A DNA stretch of 64,000 nt from positions 1 through 64,000 of the forward strand of contig DEXE01000009.1 in assembly GCA_002363955.1 (NCBI GenBank), in the 5' to 3' direction. The notes under the pieces were generated by a model that was not told the origin of the DNA, did not search any database, and saw only the letters and a list, made by a program, of their open reading frames with translations. The translations under genes and the position numbers were made by a program. Below are positions 55,620 through 63,280 of the stretch, one piece after another. The DNA comes from Methylophaga sp. UBA3192. GTDB taxonomy: Bacteria > Pseudomonadota > Gammaproteobacteria > Nitrosococcales > Methylophagaceae. Within the stretch, counting starts at the first letter, position 1; every line of letters starts with the position of its first letter.

Positions 55620-55868
55620 ATGGAAATTCCTGGTATCACCCCTTTTAGCGGTCAGCCCACACTGACTAATCCGTTATCTTCGGAAAATGTATTGGTCGGG
55701 CGGCAGACCCCGGTACAGCAAAACAGTGAAACTGCCTCGACTACGGTAGTGCAGGAGCAAGAGCCAGCCAGTTTGCAGACGGTTGCCGTTGTCAATGAAG
55801 CGACACAAAATGAAGCAACGGGCTTTGATCCGGAAAATCCGGGCGGTACGATTGATATTACAGTTTGA
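55620..55868 (+). CDS. Small hypothetical protein
   Basis: 82 aa, unrecognised. Rich in Thr, Gln, Pro, Asn, Val and Glu, with no Cys, no signal peptide and no membrane segment; probably disordered. It is preceded by a good ribosome-binding site (CAGGAGTAAC) and lies 8 bp before the pentapeptide-repeat gene, so the two are probably co-transcribed. The N-terminus (MEIPGITPFSGQPTL) recalls hook-associated or adaptor tails only vaguely. I assign no function. Confidence 0.6.
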   Translation: MEIPGITPFSGQPTLTNPLSSENVLVGRQTPVQQNSETASTTVVQEQEPASLQTVAVVNEATQNEATGFDPENPGGTIDITV

Positions 55869-55876
55869 GGTTTTAG

Positions 55877-56221
55877 ATGGCAGAACCAAAAATCACTCAA
55901 GATCCGCTCTATCAACTGTTGCGCGATGGAAAAATAGAAGAATTTAATCACCGTATTGCCAAGGGAGAGACGGTTGATTTAACCAGCTGTGATTTTCGAC
56001 ATCTTAATTTGCAGGGCTTAATTGCCAGCGGCCTCGATTTCAGTAACAGTTATTTCCGTCAGGCCGATTTACGCGGTATTGATTTCAGTCAATGCATCAG
56101 TCTTCGTGGAGCCAGTATTCATGGCGCTAAAATCTCGGGAGTATATTTCCCTACCCCATTAACAGCAGAAGAAATTTCCCTTTCATTGCAGCATGGCACC
56201 AGAATGCGCTACACAGACTAG
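55877..56221 (+). CDS. Pentapeptide-repeat protein
   Basis: 114 aa. After a helical N-terminus (ITQDPLYQLLRDGKIEEFN) about ten turns of a pentapeptide beta-helix follow (VDLTSCDFRHLNLQGLIASG, LDFSNSYFRQADLRGIDFSQ, LRGASIHGAKISG). Such small helices act in protein contacts; a DNA-gyrase-protecting role is known for a few longer members and cannot be claimed here. It forms a pair with the upstream hypothetical gene. Its stop codon is part of a 25-bp inverted repeat. Confidence 0.85.
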   Translation: MAEPKITQDPLYQLLRDGKIEEFNHRIAKGETVDLTSCDFRHLNLQGLIASGLDFSNSYFRQADLRGIDFSQCISLRGASIHGAKISGVYFPTPLTAEEISLSLQHGTRMRYTD

Positions 56222-56279
56222 GGCTTGTTGATCTTTCATAGTCACCACTGCTGGGACTATGAAAGATCAACAAGCCCTA
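56219..56279. terminator. 25-bp perfect inverted repeat spanning two convergent stop codons
   Basis: Arms 56219-56243 and 56255-56279 pair perfectly over 25 bp with an 11-nt loop. Each outer end is TAG/CTA: the left arm begins with the TAG stop of the pentapeptide gene, the right arm ends with the complement of the tatC TAG. No T run follows on either strand, so as a terminator it is stem-driven or Rho-assisted. It may instead be a mobile-element relic. Confidence 0.8.
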
Positions 56280-57020
56280 ATCCGCTATTTCTGATTTCTC
56301 TCTGTTTTTTGGAATAAACCGCGAAACCTGTAACCCCAGTTCAAATAACAACCAGATTGGAACCGCTAACAATGTTTGTGAAATCACATCTGGAGGGGTA
56401 AGTAACATGCCAATCACAAAAGCGCCGACAATCACATAAGGCCTTTTTTGTGAAAGACTTTCTCGAGTGGAGATCCCTGTCCAAATCAACAGTAACGTGG
56501 CGATTGGCACTTCAAATGCCAGACCAAAAGCAAAAAATAACTTCAAAACAAAATCCAGATAACTGCTGATATCTGTCATCACTGCAACACCTTCAGGCGC
56601 TGCCTGTGTCAAAAAGCCAAACACCAGCGGAAAGACGACAAAATAAGCGAACAATATGCCCAGAATAAACAGTAGCGTACTGGCAAACATCAGTGGAAAA
56701 ACCAGCCGTCTTTCATGTTGATACAAGCCGGGAGCAATAAAGGCCCATAATTGATAAAGCAAAACAGGCATCGCCAGCATAATCGCGGCGGTCAGTGTTA
56801 ATTTAAATGGGGTCAGGAAGGGTGAAGCCACTTCTGTGGCAATCATGGAACTGGTTTCTGGCAGATGTTCAAGCAAGGGCGCAGATAAAATAAGATATAA
56901 GTCATTGGCGAAGGGTAACAGGCAGACGGCAATGATTAATACGGCAAGGATAGCTCTGAGCAACCGATCCCGAAGCTCAACCAGATGAGAAATCAGTGGT
57001 TGTTGTTCACTATTTTCCAT
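56277..57020 (-). CDS. tatC: Sec-independent translocase subunit TatC
   Basis: 247 aa with six membrane helices. The N-terminus has the family motif PLISHLVELRDRLLRA, and the first loops contain LSAPLLEHLP and FLTPFKLTLTAA. TatC recognises the twin-arginine signal peptide of folded proteins. It overlaps tatB by 11 bp. Its last codon and stop lie in the inverted repeat at 56219-56279. Confidence 0.97.
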   Translation of the reverse strand: MENSEQQPLISHLVELRDRLLRAILAVLIIAVCLLPFANDLYLILSAPLLEHLPETSSMIATEVASPFLTPFKLTLTAAIMLAMPVLLYQLWAFIAPGLYQHERRLVFPLMFASTLLFILGILFAYFVVFPLVFGFLTQAAPEGVAVMTDISSYLDFVLKLFFAFGLAFEVPIATLLLIWTGISTRESLSQKRPYVIVGAFVIGMLLTPPDVISQTLLAVPIWLLFELGLQVSRFIPKNREKSEIAD

Positions 57021-57330
57021 CGTCAGCCTGCTTTTTTTCCGCTGAATTATCTTCAGCGTTATCCGAGGGATTCGATTCAGGTTTTACCGGTTCATCAATA
57101 TCAATGATTTCATTCAGATCGGGTAAATCATCGGGTTTTTTAAAGGCCTGCTTGATTTCTTCGGCTCGAAGTTCTTTGGCAATATCATTTTTGACCGCTT
57201 GAAGTGAAGCATTGGCTCGGCCAATCCACAAGCCACAGACACGAACCACTCTTGGCAGTTTTTCCGGGCCAATTACTATTAATGCCACAACGGCAATAAT
57301 TAACAGTTCCCAAAAACCAATATCAAACAC
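57010..57330 (-). CDS. tatB: Sec-independent translocase subunit TatB
   Basis: 106 aa. An N-terminal membrane helix with the conserved FWELLIIAVVALIVIGPEKLPR, an amphipathic helix, and an acidic disordered tail. GTG start at 57330. It lies 5 bp after tatA. With TatC it forms the substrate receptor of the Tat pathway. Confidence 0.95.
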   Translation of the reverse strand: MFDIGFWELLIIAVVALIVIGPEKLPRVVRVCGLWIGRANASLQAVKNDIAKELRAEEIKQAFKKPDDLPDLNEIIDIDEPVKPESNPSDNAEDNSAEKKQADDGK

Positions 57331-57335
57331 GGTGA

Positions 57336-57578
57336 TTAGCGTTTGGTGTTGTCGTGTTCTTCATGTTGCTGTTGATGCTGCTCGGTCTCGTTGTCATGCT
57401 TCAGATTGCCAGCTTCATCTTTTTTTTCATCTTCGCCTTCACGTACCGAGGATTTAAAGCTGCGAATAGCACTACCGAGGTCACCACCCAGGGAGCGCAG
57501 TTTTTTAGTGCCGAAAAGCAAAATGACAATGACCAGAACAATCAATAATTGCCATACACTGATTCCACCAAATCCCAT
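57336..57578 (-). CDS. tatA: Sec-independent translocase subunit TatA
   Basis: 80 aa. Membrane helix (QLLIVLVIVILLFGTKKL), the FGTKKLRSLGGDLGSAIRSFK amphipathic helix and a very acidic, His- and Gln-rich tail (EQHQQQHEEHDNTK). TatA forms the translocation pore. First of tatABC, 9 bp after the HIT gene. Confidence 0.95.
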   Translation of the reverse strand: MGFGGISVWQLLIVLVIVILLFGTKKLRSLGGDLGSAIRSFKSSVREGEDEKKDEAGNLKHDNETEQHQQQHEEHDNTKR

Positions 57579-57587
57579 GACGCGCTC

Positions 57588-57926
57588 CTAATGAAAACCA
57601 GGCAGATTGTTACCGCCCAGCAAATGAATGTGTAAATGATCGACTTCCTGACCACCGCCGGGACCGGTATTGATAATGGTACGAAAACCGGTCTCCAGAC
57701 CTTGTGATTTTGCCAGCGCTGGCAGTTTGAGAAACATATGAGCAATTAGGCTGCTATGACTTTCATCAAGATGATCCAACCGTGCGATGTGCTGTTTAGG
57801 AATCACTAACAGATGAACGGTGGCTTTCGGATTAATATCCTTGAACACAAAAATCAGCTCATCTTCATAGACTTTTGAAGAGGGAATCTCACCGGCAATA
57901 ATTTTGCAGAAAATACAGTCGGTCAT
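57588..57926 (-). CDS. hinT: HIT-family purine nucleoside phosphoramidase (HinT)
   Basis: 112 aa. The histidine-triad motif HLHIHLLGGNNLPGFH is at the C-terminus, and CIFCKIIAGEIPSSKVYED at the start. HinT cleaves adenosine phosphoramidates and aminoacyl-adenylates. The ATG overlaps the hisE stop by 4 bp, so it is translationally linked to the his genes. Confidence 0.94.
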   Translation of the reverse strand: MTDCIFCKIIAGEIPSSKVYEDELIFVFKDINPKATVHLLVIPKQHIARLDHLDESHSSLIAHMFLKLPALAKSQGLETGFRTIINTGPGGGQEVDHLHIHLLGGNNLPGFH

Positions 57927-58243
57927 TTTTTGCTCCTGCTGGCTTTTTCTTCATGACCTGATAAACCAAAACGACGATCCAGCTCGGTTAAAAGGGCATC
58001 GATATCAATATCATTATGCGCCAGTAACACCATAGAGTGAAACCAAAGGTCAGCAGTTTCGTAGATGATTTGCTCTCGATCACCCGCTTTTCCGGCGATA
58101 ACCGTTTCAGTGGCTTCTTCGCCTAGTTTTTTCAGAATTTTGTCGGTGCCGGCTGCATACAGGCTGGCGACATATGAACTGTCGGCATCAGCAGTTTTAC
58201 GTTCATTCAGCACTGCCATCAGTTTATGCAAGGTATCACGCAT
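57923..58243 (-). CDS. hisE: Phosphoribosyl-ATP pyrophosphatase
   Basis: 106 aa. All-helical MazG-like fold with GEEATETVIAGKAGDREQI and YETADLWFHSMVLLAHNDID. Second step of histidine synthesis. It is separate from hisI, as in Pseudomonas, whereas E. coli fuses the two. The stop overlaps hinT, and the start abuts the hisI stop. Confidence 0.95.
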   Translation of the reverse strand: MRDTLHKLMAVLNERKTADADSSYVASLYAAGTDKILKKLGEEATETVIAGKAGDREQIIYETADLWFHSMVLLAHNDIDIDALLTELDRRFGLSGHEEKASRSKK

Positions 58244-58623
58244 TAATAAATCTCATCCGGATTTTTCAGAACCGGCTCAGTAGTTTGCCACTCACCGTTC
58301 TGCAGTTCTAGGAAGAAACAATGATGACGTCCAGTATGACAGGCAATGCCACCAATCTGTTCAACTTCAAGCAAAATAGCATCCTGATCACAATCAATAC
58401 GTATCGACTTAATAAGTTGCTGATGACCGGACTGTTCCCCTTTATGCCACAGTTTTTGTCGCGAACGTGACCAGTAAACAGCATGACCGGTTTCAGCTGT
58501 CAGCTGTAATGACTGACGGTTCATCCAGGCTAAAGTAAGTACTTGCTTAGTCGAAAACTCTTGTGTGATAACAGGCGCCAAGCCATCACTGCCCCAGTTT
58601 ACCTGATCCAGCCATGAGCTCAT
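58243..58623 (-). CDS. hisI: Phosphoribosyl-AMP cyclohydrolase
   Basis: 126 aa. Metal-binding region SIRIDCDQDAILLEVEQIG and the Cys/His motif CHTGRHHCFF are intact; TLAWMNRQSLQLTAETGHAVYWSRSR is typical. Third step of histidine synthesis. Its ATG overlaps the hisF stop (58620-58623). Confidence 0.95.
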   Translation of the reverse strand: MSSWLDQVNWGSDGLAPVITQEFSTKQVLTLAWMNRQSLQLTAETGHAVYWSRSRQKLWHKGEQSGHQQLIKSIRIDCDQDAILLEVEQIGGIACHTGRHHCFFLELQNGEWQTTEPVLKNPDEIY

Positions 58624-59393
58624 AAACGCACCTCTATGCCCTGCTCTGCCATTTGTTGTTTTGCTTCACCGACGGTATGTTCACCGAAATGAAAAATGCT
58701 GGCGGCCAGAACCGCATCCGCATGTCCCAACTTGATACCATCCGTCAGATCCTGCAGTTTACCCACACCACCGGAAGCAATAACCGGCACCACAACGGCA
58801 TCGCTGACGGCCCGGGTGAGTTCCAAATCAAAACCGGATTTTGTGCCATCGCGATCCATGCTGGTGAGTAAAATTTCACCCGCGCCTAATTTAACCATTT
58901 TTTTGGCCCATTCGACGGCATCAATACCTGTTGGCTGTCGACCACCATGGGTAAATATTTCCCATCTCGGTGTTTCCCCGTCAGCCGATACACGTTTGGC
59001 ATCAATGGCCACGACTATACATTGTGATCCAAATTTCTCAGCCGCTTCGCGAACAAAATCAGGGTTGCTGACGGCGGCTGAATTAATGCCGACTTTATCT
59101 GCACCGGCATTCAGCATACGACGAATATCCGCTACTGTTCTAATGCCACCTCCAACGGTAAGTGGAATAAACACCTGGCTGGCAACGGCTTTGACCACGT
59201 CTTCCATGGTGTCACGGTTATGGTGAGTAGCCGTAATATCCAGAAAAGTCAGTTCATCTGCACCCTGTTCATCGTAACGCTTGGCAATTTCTACCGGATC
59301 ACCGGCATCACGGATATCGACAAATTGCACACCTTTTACGACGCGGCCGGCATCGACATCAAGACAGGGGATAATACGTTTTGCCAAAGCCAT
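58620..59393 (-). CDS. hisF: Imidazole glycerol phosphate synthase, cyclase subunit
   Basis: 257 aa (beta/alpha)8 barrel. The catalytic Asp residues are in IIPCLDVDAGRVVKG and in LLTSMDRDGTKSG, and the phosphate loops are TVGGGIRTVAD and VIASGGVGK. Acts with HisH to make IGP and AICAR. 7 bp after hisA. Confidence 0.97.
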   Translation of the reverse strand: MALAKRIIPCLDVDAGRVVKGVQFVDIRDAGDPVEIAKRYDEQGADELTFLDITATHHNRDTMEDVVKAVASQVFIPLTVGGGIRTVADIRRMLNAGADKVGINSAAVSNPDFVREAAEKFGSQCIVVAIDAKRVSADGETPRWEIFTHGGRQPTGIDAVEWAKKMVKLGAGEILLTSMDRDGTKSGFDLELTRAVSDAVVVPVIASGGVGKLQDLTDGIKLGHADAVLAASIFHFGEHTVGEAKQQMAEQGIEVRL

Positions 59394-59400
59394 ATCAGAT

Positions 59401-60150
59401 TCAGAATTGCAGTGGTGGATTTAAACGATCGGCCATTGCCTGGCCTTCGGCCAAATCAATGGTACCTTCATAGATGGCGCGACCAATAATGGCACCCATG
59501 ACACCTTCGGATTCGTAATGACAAAGCGCTTTGATATCGTCATAGTTGGTTACGCCGCCAGAAGCGATGACCGGAATATTGATGGCGCGGGCCAGATCTC
59601 GTGTTGATTGCAAGTTCACTCCCTGCATCATTCCGTCACGACTGATATCAGTGTAAATAATGGCTTCTACCCCATCCTGTTCAAACTGTTGAGCAATATC
59701 GATCACGTCATGGTTGGATAATTTCGACCAGCCATCAATGGCCACCTTGCCATCTTTGGCATCAAGTCCGACGATGATATGGCCGGGAAACTCGGCGCAG
59801 ACATCCCCGACAAAATGGGGTGCATTAATGGCTTTAGTACCGATAATGACATAGCGAACACCAGCATCGAGATAGGTTTGAATAGTGTCTTCATCACGAA
59901 TACCACCACCCACCTGCACATCCAGATCCGGGAAAGCGGCACAGATTTGATGAATAACATTAGCGTTAACAGGGTTACCCGCAAAAGCACCGTCCAGATC
60001 CACCATGTGCAATCGCTTGGCACCGGCTTCAACCCACCTTGTCGCAACGGCCAGCGGATCTTCCGAAAATACAGTGTTATCTTCCATGCGTCCCTGACGC
60101 AATCGAACGCAGTGACCCTCTTTAAGATCAATGGCAGGGATTAATAACAT
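59401..60150 (-). CDS. hisA: ProFAR isomerase
   Basis: About 249 aa barrel paralogous to HisF. The catalytic Asp lies in LIPAIDLKEGHCVRLRQG, the second Asp is in YTDISRDGMMQGVNL, and phosphate loops VGGGIRDED and VIASGGVTN are present. ATG 60150 (MLLIPAIDL) with GGAG upstream is better than the frame start at 60171. Confidence 0.96.
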   Translation of the reverse strand: MLLIPAIDLKEGHCVRLRQGRMEDNTVFSEDPLAVATRWVEAGAKRLHMVDLDGAFAGNPVNANVIHQICAAFPDLDVQVGGGIRDEDTIQTYLDAGVRYVIIGTKAINAPHFVGDVCAEFPGHIIVGLDAKDGKVAIDGWSKLSNHDVIDIAQQFEQDGVEAIIYTDISRDGMMQGVNLQSTRDLARAINIPVIASGGVTNYDDIKALCHYESEGVMGAIIGRAIYEGTIDLAEGQAMADRLNPPLQF

Positions 60151-60175
60151 AACGCTTTCTCCATCAAACAAATTG

Positions 60176-60811
60176 TCAGGACTGACCGTCCCAGTTAATA
60201 AAATTTTTCAATAACTGCAAGCCGGCATGTTGGCTTTTTTCAGGGTGAAACTGTACGGCAAACAGGTTTTCTTGTGCCAATGCGGCAGCAAAAGGTAAAG
60301 CGTAATGACTGCGGCCGGAGATTTTGGTTTCATCTGCAGGCTGCACATAAAAACTATGAACAAAATAAAAACGACTATTCTGAGGTATATCTTGCCACAA
60401 GGGGTGTGCGAAGGTTTGCTCGACTTCATTCCAGCCCATGTGCGGTACTTTCAGCCCCTGTTCAACCGCCTTTTCAAAGTACAGAACGTCACCTTCAATG
60501 ATGTCCAAGCCATCTGAGCCCTGGTTTTCCTGACTATGGGTTAATAAAGCCTGCATGCCGAGACATATTCCCAGGAATGGTTTCTGACTGGCCATTTCGA
60601 TGATGAGTTTGTCGAGTTCAAGTTTTTTGAGTTCTGCCATGCAGTCCCGAATAGCGCCTACGCCAGGAAACACAATATGATCAGCGGCACGGATCTCGGA
60701 CGGATCAGCGGTAACAAAAATCTGAGTGTGGTTATCGGCTACGGTTTCCAAGGCTTTGGAGACTGAGCGTAAATTACCCATGCCGTAATCAATAACTGCA
60801 ACGCGACGCAT
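60176..60811 (-). CDS. hisH: Imidazole glycerol phosphate synthase, glutaminase subunit
   Basis: 211 aa class I amidotransferase. Nucleophile Cys in FLGICLGMQALL, His and Glu in AVQFHPEKSQHAG, and the oxyanion-strand glycine in VFPGVGAI. It supplies ammonia to HisF. Divided from hisA by 25 bp. Confidence 0.96.
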   Translation of the reverse strand: MRRVAVIDYGMGNLRSVSKALETVADNHTQIFVTADPSEIRAADHIVFPGVGAIRDCMAELKKLELDKLIIEMASQKPFLGICLGMQALLTHSQENQGSDGLDIIEGDVLYFEKAVEQGLKVPHMGWNEVEQTFAHPLWQDIPQNSRFYFVHSFYVQPADETKISGRSHYALPFAAALAQENLFAVQFHPEKSQHAGLQLLKNFINWDGQS

Positions 60812-60860
60812 AAAACAAGGACCTGAGCTAGAAAAGTAGAGTTAGAAAATCGTTAATCGA

Positions 60861-61454
60861 TTATAAAGCACCCTTGGTGGAAGGCAATTGTTGTAAAGCA
60901 CGTTCATCCAGCGTGACAGCCATACGCAGAGCCCGCCCGAAAGCCTTAAAAATCGTTTCTGCGATGTGGTGCGCATTACGCCCTTTGAGGTTATCAATGT
61001 GTAAGGTGATGCCGGCGTGATTGACCAGTCCCTGAAAGAATTCATAAAACAAATCCACATCAAATTCACCAATTTTGTCGCGGGTGAAAGTCACATCAAA
61101 TTCGAAGCCGGGTCTGCCTGATAAATCAAGTACTACTCGAGATAAAGCTTCATCCAAAGGCACATAGGAATGTCCATAACGGACAACGCCTTTTTTATCA
61201 CCCAGTGCCTGTTTTAATGCCTGGCCAATGGTGATGCCAACATCTTCAACCGTGTGGTGAGCATCAATATGCAGATCACCATTTGCTTTGATTTGCAGAT
61301 CAAATAAGCCGTGACGGGCAATTTGTTCCAACATGTGATCGAGAAATGGCACGCCGGTTTCGGATTGGAATTTTCCGCTGCCATCCAGGTTGATGGAAAC
61401 TTCAATTTGGGTTTCGAGCGTGTTACGCGCAACATTGGCGCTACGAGCGGTCAT
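60861..61454 (-). CDS. hisB: Imidazoleglycerol-phosphate dehydratase
   Basis: About 197 aa. Mn-binding histidine motifs are HHTVEDVGI and GRNAHHIAETIFKAFGRAL; FLDHMLEQIARHGLFDL is conserved. It is the dehydratase alone, without the phosphatase domain of E. coli HisB. ATG 61454 with AGGAAA before it; the frame start at 61484 is less likely. It heads the his-hinT-tat run. Confidence 0.95.
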   Translation of the reverse strand: MTARSANVARNTLETQIEVSINLDGSGKFQSETGVPFLDHMLEQIARHGLFDLQIKANGDLHIDAHHTVEDVGITIGQALKQALGDKKGVVRYGHSYVPLDEALSRVVLDLSGRPGFEFDVTFTRDKIGEFDVDLFYEFFQGLVNHAGITLHIDNLKGRNAHHIAETIFKAFGRALRMAVTLDERALQQLPSTKGAL

Positions 61455-61551
61455 TAGCTTTCCTGAAAACTGAAATAAAAACAAATAATAACTGTTTCAG
61501 TGCCGGGTTTGAAGCGTTATCATGGCCTGTGACTTTTTTAGGGAAAATAAA

Positions 61552-62301
61552 ATGACACAAGCCAGGGTGATAACGCCATTATTTGAAGATTTTGCCAAGG
61601 TTGAACATCATCATCAACTTGCCTGTCAATCATGTGCTTTATACCGGCTATGCCTGCCTTTGGGGCTGCATCGGGATGATTTATCCAAACTGGATCAGAT
61701 CATCAAGCGCAGTGCTGGCTTCAAACGACATCAAATTCTGTTTGAACCTGCCTCAACCTTCAAGACGATATTTGTTGTTCGTTCAGGTTCGTTCAAAACC
61801 ACCATTTCAGCGGCTGATGGACGCGAACAGGTCACTAGTTTTTATTTTCCCGGAGAGTTTATCGGGATGGATGCCATTTACCAGCAACGTTATTTATCAA
61901 CGGCTCGTGCACTTGAGGCCAGCAGCATCTGCGAATTACCTTACGAGCGCTTGCAGGAGTTCAGTGCCACGATTCCAGAGTTACAGAATCAGTTAATGAC
62001 GCGATTAAGTAAAGAAATGTCAGCCGATAAAAATTTATTACTGTCTTTGGGTAAAAAGACCGCTCAGGAAAAGCTGATTAGTTTCTTATTATCACTTTCT
62101 CAGCGTTTCAGTGAACGTGGATATTCTGCTTTGTCGTTCCAGTTGACAATGTCACGTGGTGATATCGCAAACCATCTTGGCCTGGCGATTGAAACGGTCA
62201 GCCGTTTATTTACGCAATTACAGGAACAGCAGTTATTAACGACGCAAGGTAAAGAGGTAACGATTCTGGATCTGCCGGCATTAAAACAACGTTGTGGATA
62301 A
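61552..62301 (+). CDS. fnr: FNR/Anr oxygen-sensing transcription factor
   Basis: 249 aa. Four cysteines for a [4Fe-4S] cluster are in place: C25, C28 and C34 (CQSCALYRLC) and C127 (SSICELP). The Crp-type cAMP-like fold precedes a HTH whose recognition helix reads ETVSRLF, with the Glu, Ser and Arg that contact TTGAT half-sites. It should activate anaerobic or low-oxygen genes. ATG 61552, with AGGG upstream. Divergent from hisB. An FNR box lies before its neighbour ompW. Confidence 0.94.
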   Translation: MTQARVITPLFEDFAKVEHHHQLACQSCALYRLCLPLGLHRDDLSKLDQIIKRSAGFKRHQILFEPASTFKTIFVVRSGSFKTTISAADGREQVTSFYFPGEFIGMDAIYQQRYLSTARALEASSICELPYERLQEFSATIPELQNQLMTRLSKEMSADKNLLLSLGKKTAQEKLISFLLSLSQRFSERGYSALSFQLTMSRGDIANHLGLAIETVSRLFTQLQEQQLLTTQGKEVTILDLPALKQRCG

Positions 62302-62469
62302 CCTGAAGTCTGTTGATCTTCAATAACGCAATCCTAAGGGCCGGAACTTATTCCGTCGCAGGGTGTTGAACATGACTTAAATAGTACACCGCAGTATTTC
62401 CCTCTTGAGAGAATACAGGAGCTCCAGTAGAACTGCGCTCAAAGATAAACACACCCAAAAAACATTTTA

Positions 62470-62510
62470 TTGACCTGGATCAATGCCGAAACACCGGTAC
62501 TCCGTATGAT
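62470..62510 (+). promoter_or_regulatory. Class II FNR-dependent promoter of ompW
   Basis: TTGACCTGGATCAA (62470-62483) matches the FNR consensus TTGAT-N4-ATCAA at nine of ten positions. A -10 hexamer TATGAT follows at 62505-62510. The start would be near 62517-62518, so the box centre (62476.5) falls at about -41, the standard class II position. The ATG is 44 bp past the -10. OmpW is known to be FNR-dependent in enterics, and the fnr gene itself is next door. Confidence 0.75.
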
Positions 62511-62553
62511 CTGAAACTGTGTATCACAACAGATTATTATTCGGAGTCGTCCC

Positions 62554-63231
62554 ATGAAAAAAATTCCCCTGATTTCTTCTATCCTGCTGGCTGCTGGTTT
62601 GGCTGGACCTGTTACTACTGTTATGGCTTATGAGGCGGGTGACTGGTTAATCCGGGGACGTATTATCAATGTTAATCCTAATGACAGCAGTGGTAGTCTG
62701 ACGGTTAATGGCGCTGATACAGGAACGAAAGGTGTGAAAGTAGACAGTGATACGGTTCCGGAGTTGGATATTACCTATATGATCACGCGAAACTGGGGGG
62801 TAGAGCTGATTTTAGGTTATTCAGAACACACGGTTACTGGTGAAAAATCTTGGGCAGTCCTGGGCGATGTTATTGATACCAAAGTGTTGCCACCCACTTT
62901 GACATTGCAATACCACTTTCTGCCAGACTCCAATATTCGTCCTTATATTGGCGCCGGTGTGAATTACACGTATTTCTTTGATGAAAAAGTCCCCAGTAGT
63001 TCTCTGTTAAGTAATTCCGGCGATAAAGTTAAACTGGAAAGCTCATGGGGCTGGGCGGCACAGGTCGGTGTGGATATCGCCATTAACCAGGACTGGTTCG
63101 TCAATATGGATATTAAATACCTGGATATTGATACCACTGCCCGGTTTAAAAATACAGCGGTCGGTAGTGCTAAGATTAATGCAGATATTGACCCGTTTGT
63201 TTACGGTATCGGTATCGGTCGACGCTTTTAA
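62554..63231 (+). CDS. ompW: OmpW family outer-membrane protein
   Basis: 225 aa. Signal peptide (LISSILLAAGLAGPVTTVMA), then the OmpW barrel starting YEAGDWLIRGRIINVNPND, with VELILGYSEHTV, LPPTLTLQYHFLPDSNIRPYIGAGVNYTYF and the aromatic end YGIGIGRRF. Eight strands are expected. OmpW forms a narrow hydrophobic channel. The ATG follows GGAG. Transcription is likely FNR-controlled. Confidence 0.93.
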   Translation: MKKIPLISSILLAAGLAGPVTTVMAYEAGDWLIRGRIINVNPNDSSGSLTVNGADTGTKGVKVDSDTVPELDITYMITRNWGVELILGYSEHTVTGEKSWAVLGDVIDTKVLPPTLTLQYHFLPDSNIRPYIGAGVNYTYFFDEKVPSSSLLSNSGDKVKLESSWGWAAQVGVDIAINQDWFVNMDIKYLDIDTTARFKNTAVGSAKINADIDPFVYGIGIGRRF

Positions 63232-63251
63232 GTTTCTCTCCAGGTTTGTCG

Positions 63252-63280
63252 AAAAGCCCTCTTCAACGAGGGCTTTTTTA
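63252..63280. terminator. Bidirectional terminator between ompW and murJ
   Basis: Stem AAAAGCCCTC (63252-63261) with GAGGGCTTTT (63268-63277), 6-nt loop, and T runs on both sides. It lies between the convergent stops of ompW (63231) and murJ (63278). Confidence 0.85.
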
